Shown here in pieces: positions 7,782 to 16,924 of a stretch of 64,000 nucleotides of DNA (position 1 is the stretch's first letter; each line of letters opens with the position of its first letter). Under the pieces are notes generated by a model. The model had not been told where the DNA came from. It did no database searches and saw only the letters and a list, made by a program, of their open reading frames with translations. The translations under genes were made by a program, and so were the position numbers. Source of the DNA: Citrobacter freundii (GTDB lineage: Bacteria > Bacteroidota > Bacteroidia > Chitinophagales > Chitinophagaceae); the NCBI GenBank assembly GCA_003243445.1, contig QFQQ01000036.1:1-64000 (forward strand), read 5' to 3'.

Positions 7782-8618
7782 TTATCTGAATGCCAGTCTG
7801 ACCAAGACCGGAAAATGATCCGACGGAAACTTTCCATGATAGGTATCCGTCAGAATTCCATACTTCTCTACCGCAAACTTATCTGAGACAAAAATATGGT
7901 CAATGATCTCATTGGATGGATTATTCACCCGGAAGCTGTTAAAGCTGCCATTGTTTGCATAAGGATCTGCTGCAAGCGTGTATGCATCTTTCAGGATCCC
8001 GCTATCTTTTATGCGCAGGTACCATTCGGCATCATGTCCGCCATTGAAATCTCCTGTAAACACCACGGGTGATTTACCCGCGATCTGCCGGATCTTTTGC
8101 AAAATCAGCTTGCTGCTTTCCTTGCGTGCCTCAACACCCTGGTGATCATAATGCACGTTGAATGCATAAAAGATCTTACTCCCTTTTTTTGTTTTCAGTT
8201 TTAACCATGAACAAATACGGTTCAGCCGCGCATCCCAACCTGGTCCAGGTTTTTCCGGCGTGGCAGATAACCAGAAACTTCCGCTGTCAAGTACGGTGAA
8301 CATTGATCTTCTATAGAAGATAGCTGAATGCTCACCTTTTGACTGGCCATCATCCCGGCCAACACCATAGTAAGCAAAATCGGGAAGGTCTTTCTGAAGA
8401 TCTTCCAGCTGATTTTTCAGTCCTTCCTGTGTTCCCACTATGTCAAAATCATGAAAGCGGATCAGTGCCGCGGCAACAGGCGAACGGTCTTTCCAGAGAT
8501 TGCCGCTATCACGCGGGTTATCATACCGGAGATTGAATGTACCGACAGTCATCGTTTGTGAATAGCCATTGCGCGATGCGATGATAGCGATCAGTACAAT
8601 GAAAAATATACGTTTCAT
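7782..8618 (-). CDS. Secreted endonuclease/exonuclease/phosphatase-family hydrolase
   Basis: A 278-aa metal-dependent hydrolase of the EEP (DNase I-like) superfamily, with signal peptide MKRIFFIVLIAIIASRNGYS. The fold motifs appear in order: TFNLRYDNPRD with Asn29, GTQEG with the metal ligand Glu65, VVFTGDFNGG, EIIDHIFVS, and the terminal SDHFPV. The full catalytic set is present, so it should be active. The family covers nucleases, sphingomyelinases and inositol phosphatases, and the substrate cannot be read from sequence. It follows susD on the same strand but is separated by a terminator and a 195-bp palindrome, so it is probably transcribed independently. Confidence 0.88.
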   Translation of the reverse strand: MKRIFFIVLIAIIASRNGYSQTMTVGTFNLRYDNPRDSGNLWKDRSPVAAALIRFHDFDIVGTQEGLKNQLEDLQKDLPDFAYYGVGRDDGQSKGEHSAIFYRRSMFTVLDSGSFWLSATPEKPGPGWDARLNRICSWLKLKTKKGSKIFYAFNVHYDHQGVEARKESSKLILQKIRQIAGKSPVVFTGDFNGGHDAEWYLRIKDSGILKDAYTLAADPYANNGSFNSFRVNNPSNEIIDHIFVSDKFAVEKYGILTDTYHGKFPSDHFPVLVRLAFR

Positions 8619-8660
8619 TATGGTTAGTTATTTAAAAATTAAATTCAACAATAAAAACCC

Positions 8661-8855
8661 AATGTCGTTTAGTTAAGGCTTCGACGGTTTGTCATCCCGG
8701 CCGGGCAAATTTAAATCACCATCGAACTTAATGTAAGCCGGAGGCGGGATCTCCGCAATTGAGGGGCTCCCGACTCTGGCAGCTTTAAATCTGCATCAAA
8801 CGCTAGGTTGTCCGGCCGGGATGACAAACTTTTTGCGCGTTAACTAAACGACATT
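8661..8855. repeat. 195-bp imperfect palindrome (MITE-like fold-back element)
   Basis: The ends AATGTCGTTTAGTTAA (8661-8676) and TTAACTAAACGACATT (8840-8855) are perfect 16-base inverted repeats. Inside them 8687-8704 (GTTTGTCATCCCGGCCGG) and 8812-8829 form a second perfect 18-base pair, and a smaller CGGGA/TCCCG stem lies near the centre. There is no open reading frame of note. This is the structure of a non-autonomous mobile element or a large intergenic palindrome. No target-site duplication is obvious. Confidence 0.75.
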
Positions 8856-8912
8856 GAATAAAAATCCAGGATGCTGCTTTTATAGTGTTTAATCTTTATA
8901 AGCAGCATCCTG
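8856..8912 (-). terminator. Terminator after susD
   Basis: On the minus strand CAGGATGCTGCTT (8912-8900) pairs perfectly with AAGCAGCATCCTG (8879-8867) around a 20-base loop. A T-rich run GATTTTTATTC (8866-8856) follows. It ends the susC-susD transcript. Confidence 0.8.
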
Positions 8913-8958
8913 AATTTTACGGCAGGACTTCTATTCCAAAGTTATGATCAAATAATGG

Positions 8959-10743
8959 TTACCATCCCGGGTTTTGCCCCAGTTTTGGGTTGATCTGAAG
9001 ATCCCCTGTTGGAATTGGATAAAGATATTTTTTATCTTCCCATTTGCGGGTCACGTTATTCAGCCAGGTGATCTCGCCGCTTGTTCCATTGGAAAGTCTT
9101 TGCGGATTTACTGATCCGTTTGATAGTGTCGGTGAAACGTTTACAAACGTAACACCACTGATCGGAGATGGTGCTGTACCTGAATAGAACAATACATCGT
9201 TCTTGCCATCACCATTAAGATCCATTGGTGTGTTAAGCGCCGGAACATAAAAACCATTCCATGGCATGGTCAGCAATTCACCTCTTTTCCAGCGGATCAG
9301 ATCAGGAAAACGAAGACCTTCCCATGAGAGTTCAATCCCTCTTTCACGGCGGATCTCCAGGATAACCGGATCAGTGATGTTCGGAAAATAATTAGTCTGC
9401 AGATAAGCGTCTACTACAGTTGGCCTGGCATTGATCCCGCCGGTAATACCAGCTCTTGATCGCAACGCACCGATCGTTTGAGCCCATTCAGCATCTGTCA
9501 ATGTACCAAGTTCAGCCTTTGCTTCCGCCAGGTTTAATAACACTTCGGCATAACGGATCAAAGAGATCGAATTATCATTACGTGTACCGCCGTCATAGTA
9601 CACATCATCCAGGGTCCATTTGATCGGCTGATAACCGGTGTATGTATAAGAAAATACGGGAGGAGCTGCTTCCGGCGCGCCACCATTTACACGGGTATAG
9701 CTACCCATGCGGATCGTTTGCTGCAACCGTTTATCGCGGCCCAGTACTTCCTGCGCAAAAGTTTTTGTCTGATAGTCCGCATCATTTGTAAAAGGTGTTC
9801 CATCGATCTTCAGGTATGTATTCACAAATGTCCTGGTAAAGCTAAGGCGTGAACCATAAGTGGCCGAGGTCCAGTACCAGTTCGCGTCATTCAACACGTT
9901 CAGTGTTGCATCTGCAACGTTTGATAGAATGACTTCTGAGGTTACGGGCTGTTTGCTGATGAAGAGTTGACGGTAGGAAAGATCTGAACCGGTGTTCAAT
10001 TTGAACCCGCCTTCCGCCATTAACTTCTGCGCGGCAGAAACGGTTTCCTGTAACCATGTATTTGCCGTGCCGCCCAAACCATCAGCCAGGCCACCGGGAG
10101 CACTGTGATACTTGCGGAACGTTCCTTCAAACAAACAGATCCTGGATTTATATGCCAGTGCAACATATTTGGTGATCATGCTGCGCGTTGCATCTGTTGC
10201 AGTGATATTATCGATGGCAAAGTTCAGATCAGCCAGCACAGAATCCATCACCAGAGAACGGGTGTCACGTGGTTTGGTAAGCATGACAGAATCGGCAACC
10301 CCGATGGTCTTTCCATACCAGGGCACATTGCCAAACCGCTGTACTTTGTCATAATAAAACAATGCACGGAAGAATCTTGCGATGGCTGTGTAGTTGCGGC
10401 GTGTTGGTTCAGCCACGCGCGGATCTACGTTATTCTCGATAAAGTAGTTGATATTGCGCAATGCGCCCCAGCTCCAGCCACTACTCTGCTGGGCTGTAAA
10501 ACCTGTTGCAGTTAAGAAACTTGGAACATCTGTACGCACTCCATAATCTGACATATTATCCGCCCTTACCACATCGCCGCCTGCAGGAAGGTTGTTGTAA
10601 AACGAAGCAGCATAAAGTTGCAGACCTTTTTCACTTCCGAATACAGCAGCACCCGACGCTGTGCCCTGCGGTTCCTGGTCAAGTTTTTTACAACCAACTA
10701 CCAGCAGCGCTATAGCGCTTATAGAAAAAAACAATTGTTTCAT
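8959..10743 (-). CDS. SusD/RagB-family nutrient-binding lipoprotein
   Basis: A 594-aa outer-membrane lipoprotein that caps the neighbouring SusC-like transporter and binds its ligand at the cell surface. The signal peptide MKQLFFSISAIALLVVG ends at lipidated C18. SusD-family hallmarks include FFRALFYYDKVQRFGNVPWY in the N-terminal TPR-like part and the C-terminal RRERGIELSWEGLRFPDLIRW. Length is typical (500-650 aa). It starts 20 bases after the susC-like stop codon, so the two are one transcript. No glycoside hydrolase, sigma/anti-sigma pair or hybrid sensor is adjacent, so the substrate remains unknown. Confidence 0.95.
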   Translation of the reverse strand: MKQLFFSISAIALLVVGCKKLDQEPQGTASGAAVFGSEKGLQLYAASFYNNLPAGGDVVRADNMSDYGVRTDVPSFLTATGFTAQQSSGWSWGALRNINYFIENNVDPRVAEPTRRNYTAIARFFRALFYYDKVQRFGNVPWYGKTIGVADSVMLTKPRDTRSLVMDSVLADLNFAIDNITATDATRSMITKYVALAYKSRICLFEGTFRKYHSAPGGLADGLGGTANTWLQETVSAAQKLMAEGGFKLNTGSDLSYRQLFISKQPVTSEVILSNVADATLNVLNDANWYWTSATYGSRLSFTRTFVNTYLKIDGTPFTNDADYQTKTFAQEVLGRDKRLQQTIRMGSYTRVNGGAPEAAPPVFSYTYTGYQPIKWTLDDVYYDGGTRNDNSISLIRYAEVLLNLAEAKAELGTLTDAEWAQTIGALRSRAGITGGINARPTVVDAYLQTNYFPNITDPVILEIRRERGIELSWEGLRFPDLIRWKRGELLTMPWNGFYVPALNTPMDLNGDGKNDVLFYSGTAPSPISGVTFVNVSPTLSNGSVNPQRLSNGTSGEITWLNNVTRKWEDKKYLYPIPTGDLQINPKLGQNPGW

Positions 10744-10763
10744 GTCGTAATAGTTAGAATGAA

Positions 10764-13700
10764 TTAGAAGGAAATATTTAAACCCACGGTCCAGCCTTTC
10801 AGCATAGGATAGTTGTTACCGTTTCCGTTTGAACCATCTGTCAGCACGCGGTCAGATCCCTGGATATTCTCCACGTCAAGGTTATGTGTGATCTTGTACA
10901 TTGGAGAGTATGTCCAGATATTTTCGGCAGTTACATACAATCTTGCCTGCGTCATTTTGATACGCCCGATCCATTTTTTTGGAAGATTGTAGCCAAGCTG
11001 AATATTCTTCAAACGGATATACGCTACATTTTGCAGATATTTTGTTTGCACAGAAGTCAGTGAACGGCCACTACCCTGGGCGATATATCCTCTCAGTCTC
11101 GGGAAATAGGTGTTCGGATTTTGCTCGGACCAGATCTCGCTGACCATTTCGGAAGGAACACGGTTGTAAGGTCGGTTATAAGGCCCCCAGAAAGCATCAG
11201 CTTCTGCGCCCGGCCACCAATCCTGCTTGCCAACACCCTGGAAGAATGCACTTACAAAAATGTTATTCCAGTCAAAGTCAAACAATGCACCAAAAGAATA
11301 ACGCGGAGTTGTATTACCAATGATCCGGCGATCACCCGGATCAGCAAGGGTATTAGCACCGGTGTTGATGACGTTATCTTTATTAAGATCCAGGAATTTG
11401 ATATCCCCGATCATTGTGTTTCCGCCGTTGGAGCTCTTGATCAGCGTTTGTTTGGATGCTTCGCCGATATTAGCAGCAGTGAAAAAACCGTCCGTTACAT
11501 AACCCCAAACCTCCCCCAGTTTCTGCCCTACATAATAATCACCGAGGTTTTTATTTGGATTATTATACCGCGTGATCTCCGCCTGGTAATCGCCAATGGA
11601 AAGACGAACGCCGTACCCAAAATGCTGATTACCGATCTTACCATTATCTCTCCAGCTTACTACCGCTTCCCAGCCGGTTGTTTTCAGGTCGGCATAGTTT
11701 CCTTTCGGAACACTTGTTCCGAATACCGCGGGCAACGTCGGACCATTGGTGAACATGTCTTTTGTATTACGGACATACCAGTCAGCAGTCACCTGCAGGC
11801 GGTTGTTGAGAAAGCCCATATCTGTGCCGATGTCCAACGTTGTAGCTTTTTCCCACGTGAGGTTTTCCGGCAGTACGTTTGGCTGACCGGTTGTCTGTGG
11901 TCTGATGCCGCCAAGCACACGGCCTGACTGACTGATGCCGAACTGCTCAATGAACTGGTAAGAAGCTATACTGCCATTACCCAAAGAGCCATAAGAAGCA
12001 CGGATCTTGAAATCTGAAATTGATTTCTTTGACACAGTCCAGAAAGATTCGTTGGAAACTCTCCATCCTGCAGAGAATGATGGAAAGAACGCATAACGCT
12101 TGCTTGCAGGAAACTTGGATGAACCATCATAACGGCCATTTACTTCAAGCAGATATTTCTCATCAAAATTGTAGTTAACACGGAAGAAGCCCCCTTTCAC
12201 ATTCCATTGCTCATAAGGGCCGCCGGTTGTGATGGCAGTCCCTAACGCAAGGTTGATGCTTTGTGCATCATCATAGATCAAACCGTTACGCTGTGTATTC
12301 AACCCCTGATAAATCGACTGTTCATAGTTGAAACCACCAAGTACTTTCACATTATGTCGATTTGCAAACGTGTTCTCATATTCCGCATACACGTTGGATG
12401 CGAGATATTGAGTTTCGTTGTAAGTGTCTTTGAGGTCGTTTGTGGTAGTACCCACGTATTCAACAATACCGGGCTTGCGGCTGTAAGGCACCGCAACGCG
12501 GATCTGCTTTTGGTTATCATCATATTCCTGGAAGGTGAAGTCAGCTTTCAGACGAAGTTTGTTATTAAAGAACTCCGTTGCAAGTGCTGTACGATTGCGA
12601 AGAATACGACGGTCAAAATCGATACCATTGCGGCCGTAAACAAAATCACCAACGGTATAGGCAGCAGAGTAAGAAAGATTTCCATCAGGGTTGAACAAAG
12701 GAGACATTTCATGTCCTTCATCCGCGATATTTCGCCAGATGCTGCCACCTTCACCAACGTTCAGCGGGTTGTGATAAAGCATGTTGGAGAAATCAGTATT
12801 GTTCTCGATCCTCATCCATGGCAACACCTGGATGGTTCCTTTTGCACGGAAATTGTACATCTTATAGTCATCCGTGTTGTAACGGAACAAACCATTCTGC
12901 CCATAATATCTTGCACTGATCAGGTAGCTTGCTTTTTCGTTAGCACCGCTGACAGATACGTTATGATCCATTGCACCTGTATTTTTCTTGTACAGGATAT
13001 TATACCAATCCGTGTTGCCATAATAAACATACTCACCGGCTGAATTCACGTCAACTTTTGGCAGTGAAGGGTCGGCATTCCGTTTTGCGTATTCTGCTAG
13101 ATACTCCTGGGAGAACTTCACGGTTTTGTTGACATTCTGAGGAAATTGCGAATAATCATTCCACGCACTCCAGGCATCATTGAATATGGTGGCAAATTCA
13201 AAACCGTTGGTTACATAATCCGGACGGACTACAGGAGACTTCAATGAGAAGTTCGCAGAGTAAGTGATATTCGTCTTTCCTTTCTGCGCCGATTTTGTTG
13301 TAACCAGCACAACGCCAAAAGCACCGCGTGCACCGTAGATCGCTGCAGAAGACGCATCTTTCAAGACAGTAACGTTAGCGATATCATTTGGATTAAGAAG
13401 AGAGATATTTCCTTCCACACCATCTATCAGCACAAGCGCATTACCACCCTGCCCGATAGATGTATTACCACGGATATTAAAAGCAGGAGATTGAGTTGGT
13501 TTGCCATCACCCATCGTGATATTAAGATTCGGGATAAAACCCTGGAGTCCCTGGGCCACGTTCGGGATAGAACGGTTTTCAAAAACCTTTCCGGACACCT
13601 GATCCACTGCGCCGGTAAGGTTTACTCTTTTCTGCGTTGAATATGCAACAACTACAACCTCATCACTGAGAAGTGCATTGGGCTGTAATGTAACATCATA

Positions 13701-13997
13701 GTTTAGTGGCATACCCTGCGCAAGGACAAGCGTATCAATCACGCGCGAAGAGTATCCAACAAAAGAAAACCTGAGTGTGTATTCTCTGCCGGCAGGAACA
13801 CCGCTGATAGAGAAAGTGCCATCGGAAGTTGATTGAGTGGCTTTTTTAACAGAACCCGATCTGTTTTCCAGGGAAACTGTCACACCAACCATTGGCTCGG
13901 ATCTTTCGTTCTTTACCGAACCATTCAACGTCAATTGTGCATAAGATAAATAAGAGGAAAGGGAAAGTAAAATAAGCAGCGGCGTTTTGAGTTTCAT
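10764..13997 (-). CDS. SusC/RagA-family TonB-linked outer membrane transporter
   Basis: A TonB-dependent receptor of 1077 aa, importing a nutrient captured by the SusD partner. I start at the ATG at 13997 (MKLKTPLLILLSLSSYLSYA signal peptide); the frame extends six codons further. Then come a carboxypeptidase-D-like regulatory domain (LNGSVKNERSEPMVGVTVSL), the plug with the SusC signature DASSAAIYGARGAFGVVLV, and a beta-barrel ending in a terminal aromatic residue (LNISF). It is complete, with no frameshift. It is first in the operon, upstream of the SusD-like gene. No TAnnTTTG box is evident immediately upstream, and 13998-14188 holds nothing else recognisable. Confidence 0.95.
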   Translation of the reverse strand: MKLKTPLLILLSLSSYLSYAQLTLNGSVKNERSEPMVGVTVSLENRSGSVKKATQSTSDGTFSISGVPAGREYTLRFSFVGYSSRVIDTLVLAQGMPLNYDVTLQPNALLSDEVVVVAYSTQKRVNLTGAVDQVSGKVFENRSIPNVAQGLQGFIPNLNITMGDGKPTQSPAFNIRGNTSIGQGGNALVLIDGVEGNISLLNPNDIANVTVLKDASSAAIYGARGAFGVVLVTTKSAQKGKTNITYSANFSLKSPVVRPDYVTNGFEFATIFNDAWSAWNDYSQFPQNVNKTVKFSQEYLAEYAKRNADPSLPKVDVNSAGEYVYYGNTDWYNILYKKNTGAMDHNVSVSGANEKASYLISARYYGQNGLFRYNTDDYKMYNFRAKGTIQVLPWMRIENNTDFSNMLYHNPLNVGEGGSIWRNIADEGHEMSPLFNPDGNLSYSAAYTVGDFVYGRNGIDFDRRILRNRTALATEFFNNKLRLKADFTFQEYDDNQKQIRVAVPYSRKPGIVEYVGTTTNDLKDTYNETQYLASNVYAEYENTFANRHNVKVLGGFNYEQSIYQGLNTQRNGLIYDDAQSINLALGTAITTGGPYEQWNVKGGFFRVNYNFDEKYLLEVNGRYDGSSKFPASKRYAFFPSFSAGWRVSNESFWTVSKKSISDFKIRASYGSLGNGSIASYQFIEQFGISQSGRVLGGIRPQTTGQPNVLPENLTWEKATTLDIGTDMGFLNNRLQVTADWYVRNTKDMFTNGPTLPAVFGTSVPKGNYADLKTTGWEAVVSWRDNGKIGNQHFGYGVRLSIGDYQAEITRYNNPNKNLGDYYVGQKLGEVWGYVTDGFFTAANIGEASKQTLIKSSNGGNTMIGDIKFLDLNKDNVINTGANTLADPGDRRIIGNTTPRYSFGALFDFDWNNIFVSAFFQGVGKQDWWPGAEADAFWGPYNRPYNRVPSEMVSEIWSEQNPNTYFPRLRGYIAQGSGRSLTSVQTKYLQNVAYIRLKNIQLGYNLPKKWIGRIKMTQARLYVTAENIWTYSPMYKITHNLDVENIQGSDRVLTDGSNGNGNNYPMLKGWTVGLNISF

Positions 13998-14188
13998 ACT
14001 TTCAATTTGCCGCAAAACTCAGCAACGCAGTTTAAGAAAATGTTAAAGGACGATTACGCTAGCGTTAAGATCAATGCAGGTTTATGCGCTAAAGATCCTA
14101 ACACTTGTTTATAACGAATGATTGCAACTCATATATGCTTTTATAGAACAACTAAAACGAGGTATGAATAGAATATGTATACCATCTC

Positions 14189-14635
14189 TTATTGATTGTT
14201 GTTATTCTTAGCCCATTTGTAAACAAGGCCCGAGATGAGACCTCCTGCTGTATACAAAGCAACGGTCAATACTTTAGTTCTTATAGAAGCATTCGTGGCA
14301 GATGCATCAAGTCCAAGCTTTTCGGGCAACATTATAGCTCCGACACCGGCCAGCACGCCAAGCGCCGTTCCTGTGGTGCATGGATGTTCCGGCGTCAAAC
14401 GAATCATTGAAAAATATGCAGCGTTACCAACGATGTCTCCAACGAGAGTTGAATTGTATGTCGTTGCTTCATCAGGTTTGTCGCCGGTTGCCGCTTCCAC
14501 CGTTTTTTCAAGCGCCTGCATACCTAGTTTATCCAGCCGCGGCGCTTTGCGGACATTGTTTTTCAACAATTGATGAAAACCTGTAAGGACCAATGCTCCG
14601 GCCAGGCCGCTCAGAAACGAAATATTCTTTTTCAT
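14189..14635 (-). CDS. Small predicted membrane protein, function unknown
   Basis: 148 aa. There are hydrophobic segments near residues 7-22, 93-106 (TALGVLAGVGAIML) and 123-140 (VLTVALYTAGGLISGLVY), separated by a polar segment rich in charged residues. I do not recognise the family. Codon use and spacing look like a real gene. It lies downstream of eutC on the same strand with a gap of about 140 bases, so a link to ethanolamine use is possible but unsupported. Confidence 0.65.
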   Translation of the reverse strand: MKKNISFLSGLAGALVLTGFHQLLKNNVRKAPRLDKLGMQALEKTVEAATGDKPDEATTYNSTLVGDIVGNAAYFSMIRLTPEHPCTTGTALGVLAGVGAIMLPEKLGLDASATNASIRTKVLTVALYTAGGLISGLVYKWAKNNNNQ

Positions 14636-14776
14636 ATCTTTTTAATATAGATCCATTCAAATTTCCTGCCTCACCGTTGTAAGGCAGATCGTCTATTAAA
14701 AAATACGATATGGGGAAAACAGATCCCATGATCAGGCTATAATGTGGATGAGTGATCACTTTAGCTGGCTATGTGA

Positions 14777-15541
14777 TCAACCGGGAAGGTTTTGTTCTTC
14801 TTTCAACGCAACTCCTGACAATCCAAGCCTGAATGACTCGCTGATGAGATACATGATCTTTTTTGCTGCAGTTGCATAATCTAAACCTGCAGGATGAATA
14901 TTGGAAATGCAATTGCGGCTTTCATCAGTCAGCCCTGGCCTTGGATTAAAGGTCAGGTAGACGCCGAGACTATCCGCCGCGCTGAGTCCAGGTCGCTCGC
15001 CGATCAGTATAACGCTCATGTCTGCCTTAGTCCACCCGGCAATTTCGTCACCGATAGCTACTCGCCCTTCGCAAACCATGCAAAGTGAATTGATCTTTCT
15101 GCCTGAGTTTTTCAAAAGGGGAACTAAGGTTTGCAGTACAGGAATGGCGTGCGAATTAACTGCCGTCGCAGACAATCCATCTGAAACGATCAGGACAATG
15201 CCGCCGGCGGTAATAGAGCCATCGGTGCAGACCACGGATTGCTGATCAAGTTTTCTTCCCAAACCGGGATCGAGCAGGTATTGCTCCCGGTTCTTTGCAC
15301 AGCTTGATGCGTGTATAACGGGCAGGCTGAATTGCCTTAATGCTGCTAGCACGTTTTTTTCATCAAGTGATGCATATACCGCGTCTCGTGCATGTGCATG
15401 GGCCATCTTTAATGCAAGCACGTCTTTCAATGGTATCACGCCGCCCGTATTGCCAAGGCCGATCCGCGCCGGAGTCAACTTACGCAAAGACGACCATGGA
15501 TCAGCCTGAATAATTGAATTTGATGCGGGCAGTTTTTCCAT
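14777..15541 (-). CDS. eutC: Ethanolamine ammonia-lyase, small subunit
   Basis: The small subunit of the adenosylcobalamin-dependent enzyme that splits ethanolamine into acetaldehyde and ammonia. The 254-aa protein opens with LTPARIGLGNTGGVIPLKDV and the DHARA-like HAHARDAVYA segment. Later it has VLIVSDGLSATAVN, VLIGERPGLSAADSLGVYL and SNIHPAGLDYATAAKKIMYL, all typical of EutC. It is slightly shorter than enterobacterial EutC because the N-terminal extension is minimal. It begins 3 bases after the eutB stop codon, consistent with coupled translation of the two subunits. Confidence 0.95.
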   Translation of the reverse strand: MEKLPASNSIIQADPWSSLRKLTPARIGLGNTGGVIPLKDVLALKMAHAHARDAVYASLDEKNVLAALRQFSLPVIHASSCAKNREQYLLDPGLGRKLDQQSVVCTDGSITAGGIVLIVSDGLSATAVNSHAIPVLQTLVPLLKNSGRKINSLCMVCEGRVAIGDEIAGWTKADMSVILIGERPGLSAADSLGVYLTFNPRPGLTDESRNCISNIHPAGLDYATAAKKIMYLISESFRLGLSGVALKEEQNLPG

Positions 15542-15544
15542 TTA

Positions 15545-16915
15545 TTACATTCTTAGTAACGGATGTGATGATGACACAGGCAATCTTTCTCCACGCTCTG
15601 TCATAATACCTTGCTGCATTAACCATTGTTCAAATTCCGGCGCCGCTCTTTTTCCCAGCACACGTCTGATATATAAAGCGTCATGAAAAGAAGTTGATTG
15701 GTAATTCAGCATAATATCATCCGATCCGGGAATACCCATGATATAATTGCAACCTGCAACACCTAATAAGGTCAGCAGATTATCCATATCATCCTGGTCT
15801 GCGCTGGCATGATTGGTATAACAGATGTCTACGCCCATTGGCAAACCCAGCAACTTTCCGCAAAAATGGTCTTCCAGTGCAGCGCGGATAATCTGCTTTC
15901 CATCAAATAAATATTCGGGACCAATAAAGCCAACAACAGTATTGACAAGCAAAGGATCAAAATATCTGGCAACTGCGTATGCGCGGGCTTCGCAGGTCTG
16001 CTGATCAACCCCTTCGTGGGCGCCGGCCGAAAGTGAACTTCCCTGGCCCGTTTCAAAATACATCAACTGGTTGCCGATCGTTCCGCGGTTCAGCGATAAA
16101 GCCGCCTCTTGCGCCTCGCGTAACATGGCGAGGTTTACACCAAAACTGGTGTTTGTCTTCTCCGTTCCTCCGATCGATTGAAATACCAGGTCGACCGGCG
16201 CACCGGATCCTATCACTTTCATTGTAGTTGTAACGTGAGACAGAACACAGCTTTGCACAGGCATTTCATATTTACTTCGCAGATCATCGATCAGGTAAAG
16301 CAAGCCGGCAACGGCTGCTGGATTATCCGTCGCGGGGTTAATACCGATCACAGCATCCCCACTGCCATACATCAGGCCGTCAATGATACTGGCCGCAATA
16401 CCTTGCGGATCATCCGTTGGATGATTGGGTTGAAGCCGGGTTGATAATCTTCCTTTCAACCCGATGGTATTACGGAATTTTGTTACGACTTCTATCCGTT
16501 GCGCTACATTGATCAGATCCTGGTTGCGCATCAGCTTGGAAACAGCCGCAACCATCTCAGGAGTGAATGCTGCTGATAATTGTGCGAGTGTTTCAGTATT
16601 GGATTGATCGCTTAACAACCAATCGCGTAATTCTCCAACAGTGAAATGAGATAATAATGAAAACGATGATTGATCATGGGTATTCATGATCAATCTTGTT
16701 ACCTCATCTTCATCAAAAGGTATCACCGGGTCCTTCAGGAAATCCTTCAACGGAATATCCGCCAAAGCCATCTGTGCCGCAACCCGCTCCTCATAACTTT
16801 CAGCAGCGAGGCCTGCAAGCACATCACCCGACCGAAGCGGGGACGCTTTTGCCAGCACGGTCTTCAGGTCATCAAAAACATAGCTTGTATGTCCGACATT
16901 GCAGCGATAGGCCAT
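15545..16915 (-). CDS. eutB: Ethanolamine ammonia-lyase, large subunit
   Basis: Catalytic subunit of the adenosylcobalamin-dependent lyase, 456 aa, the normal length. Recognisable segments include RLQPNHPTDDPQGIAASIID, GDAVIGINPATDNPAAV, FETGQGSSLSAGAHEGVDQQ and GVDICYTNHASADQDDMDNL, which line the ethanolamine and cobalamin sites. It sits between the permease (9-base gap) and eutC. No reactivase EutA, no aldehyde or alcohol dehydrogenase and no shell protein gene is in the window. Acetaldehyde would therefore have to be handled by enzymes encoded elsewhere. Confidence 0.96.
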   Translation of the reverse strand: MAYRCNVGHTSYVFDDLKTVLAKASPLRSGDVLAGLAAESYEERVAAQMALADIPLKDFLKDPVIPFDEDEVTRLIMNTHDQSSFSLLSHFTVGELRDWLLSDQSNTETLAQLSAAFTPEMVAAVSKLMRNQDLINVAQRIEVVTKFRNTIGLKGRLSTRLQPNHPTDDPQGIAASIIDGLMYGSGDAVIGINPATDNPAAVAGLLYLIDDLRSKYEMPVQSCVLSHVTTTMKVIGSGAPVDLVFQSIGGTEKTNTSFGVNLAMLREAQEAALSLNRGTIGNQLMYFETGQGSSLSAGAHEGVDQQTCEARAYAVARYFDPLLVNTVVGFIGPEYLFDGKQIIRAALEDHFCGKLLGLPMGVDICYTNHASADQDDMDNLLTLLGVAGCNYIMGIPGSDDIMLNYQSTSFHDALYIRRVLGKRAAPEFEQWLMQQGIMTERGERLPVSSSHPLLRM

Positions 16916-16924
16916 ATATTAAAG

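Noticed and set aside
12261..13043. A 260-codon plus-strand frame opposite the SusC-like gene
   Set aside because: It is an antisense shadow of a well-conserved TonB receptor, with no recognisable motifs.
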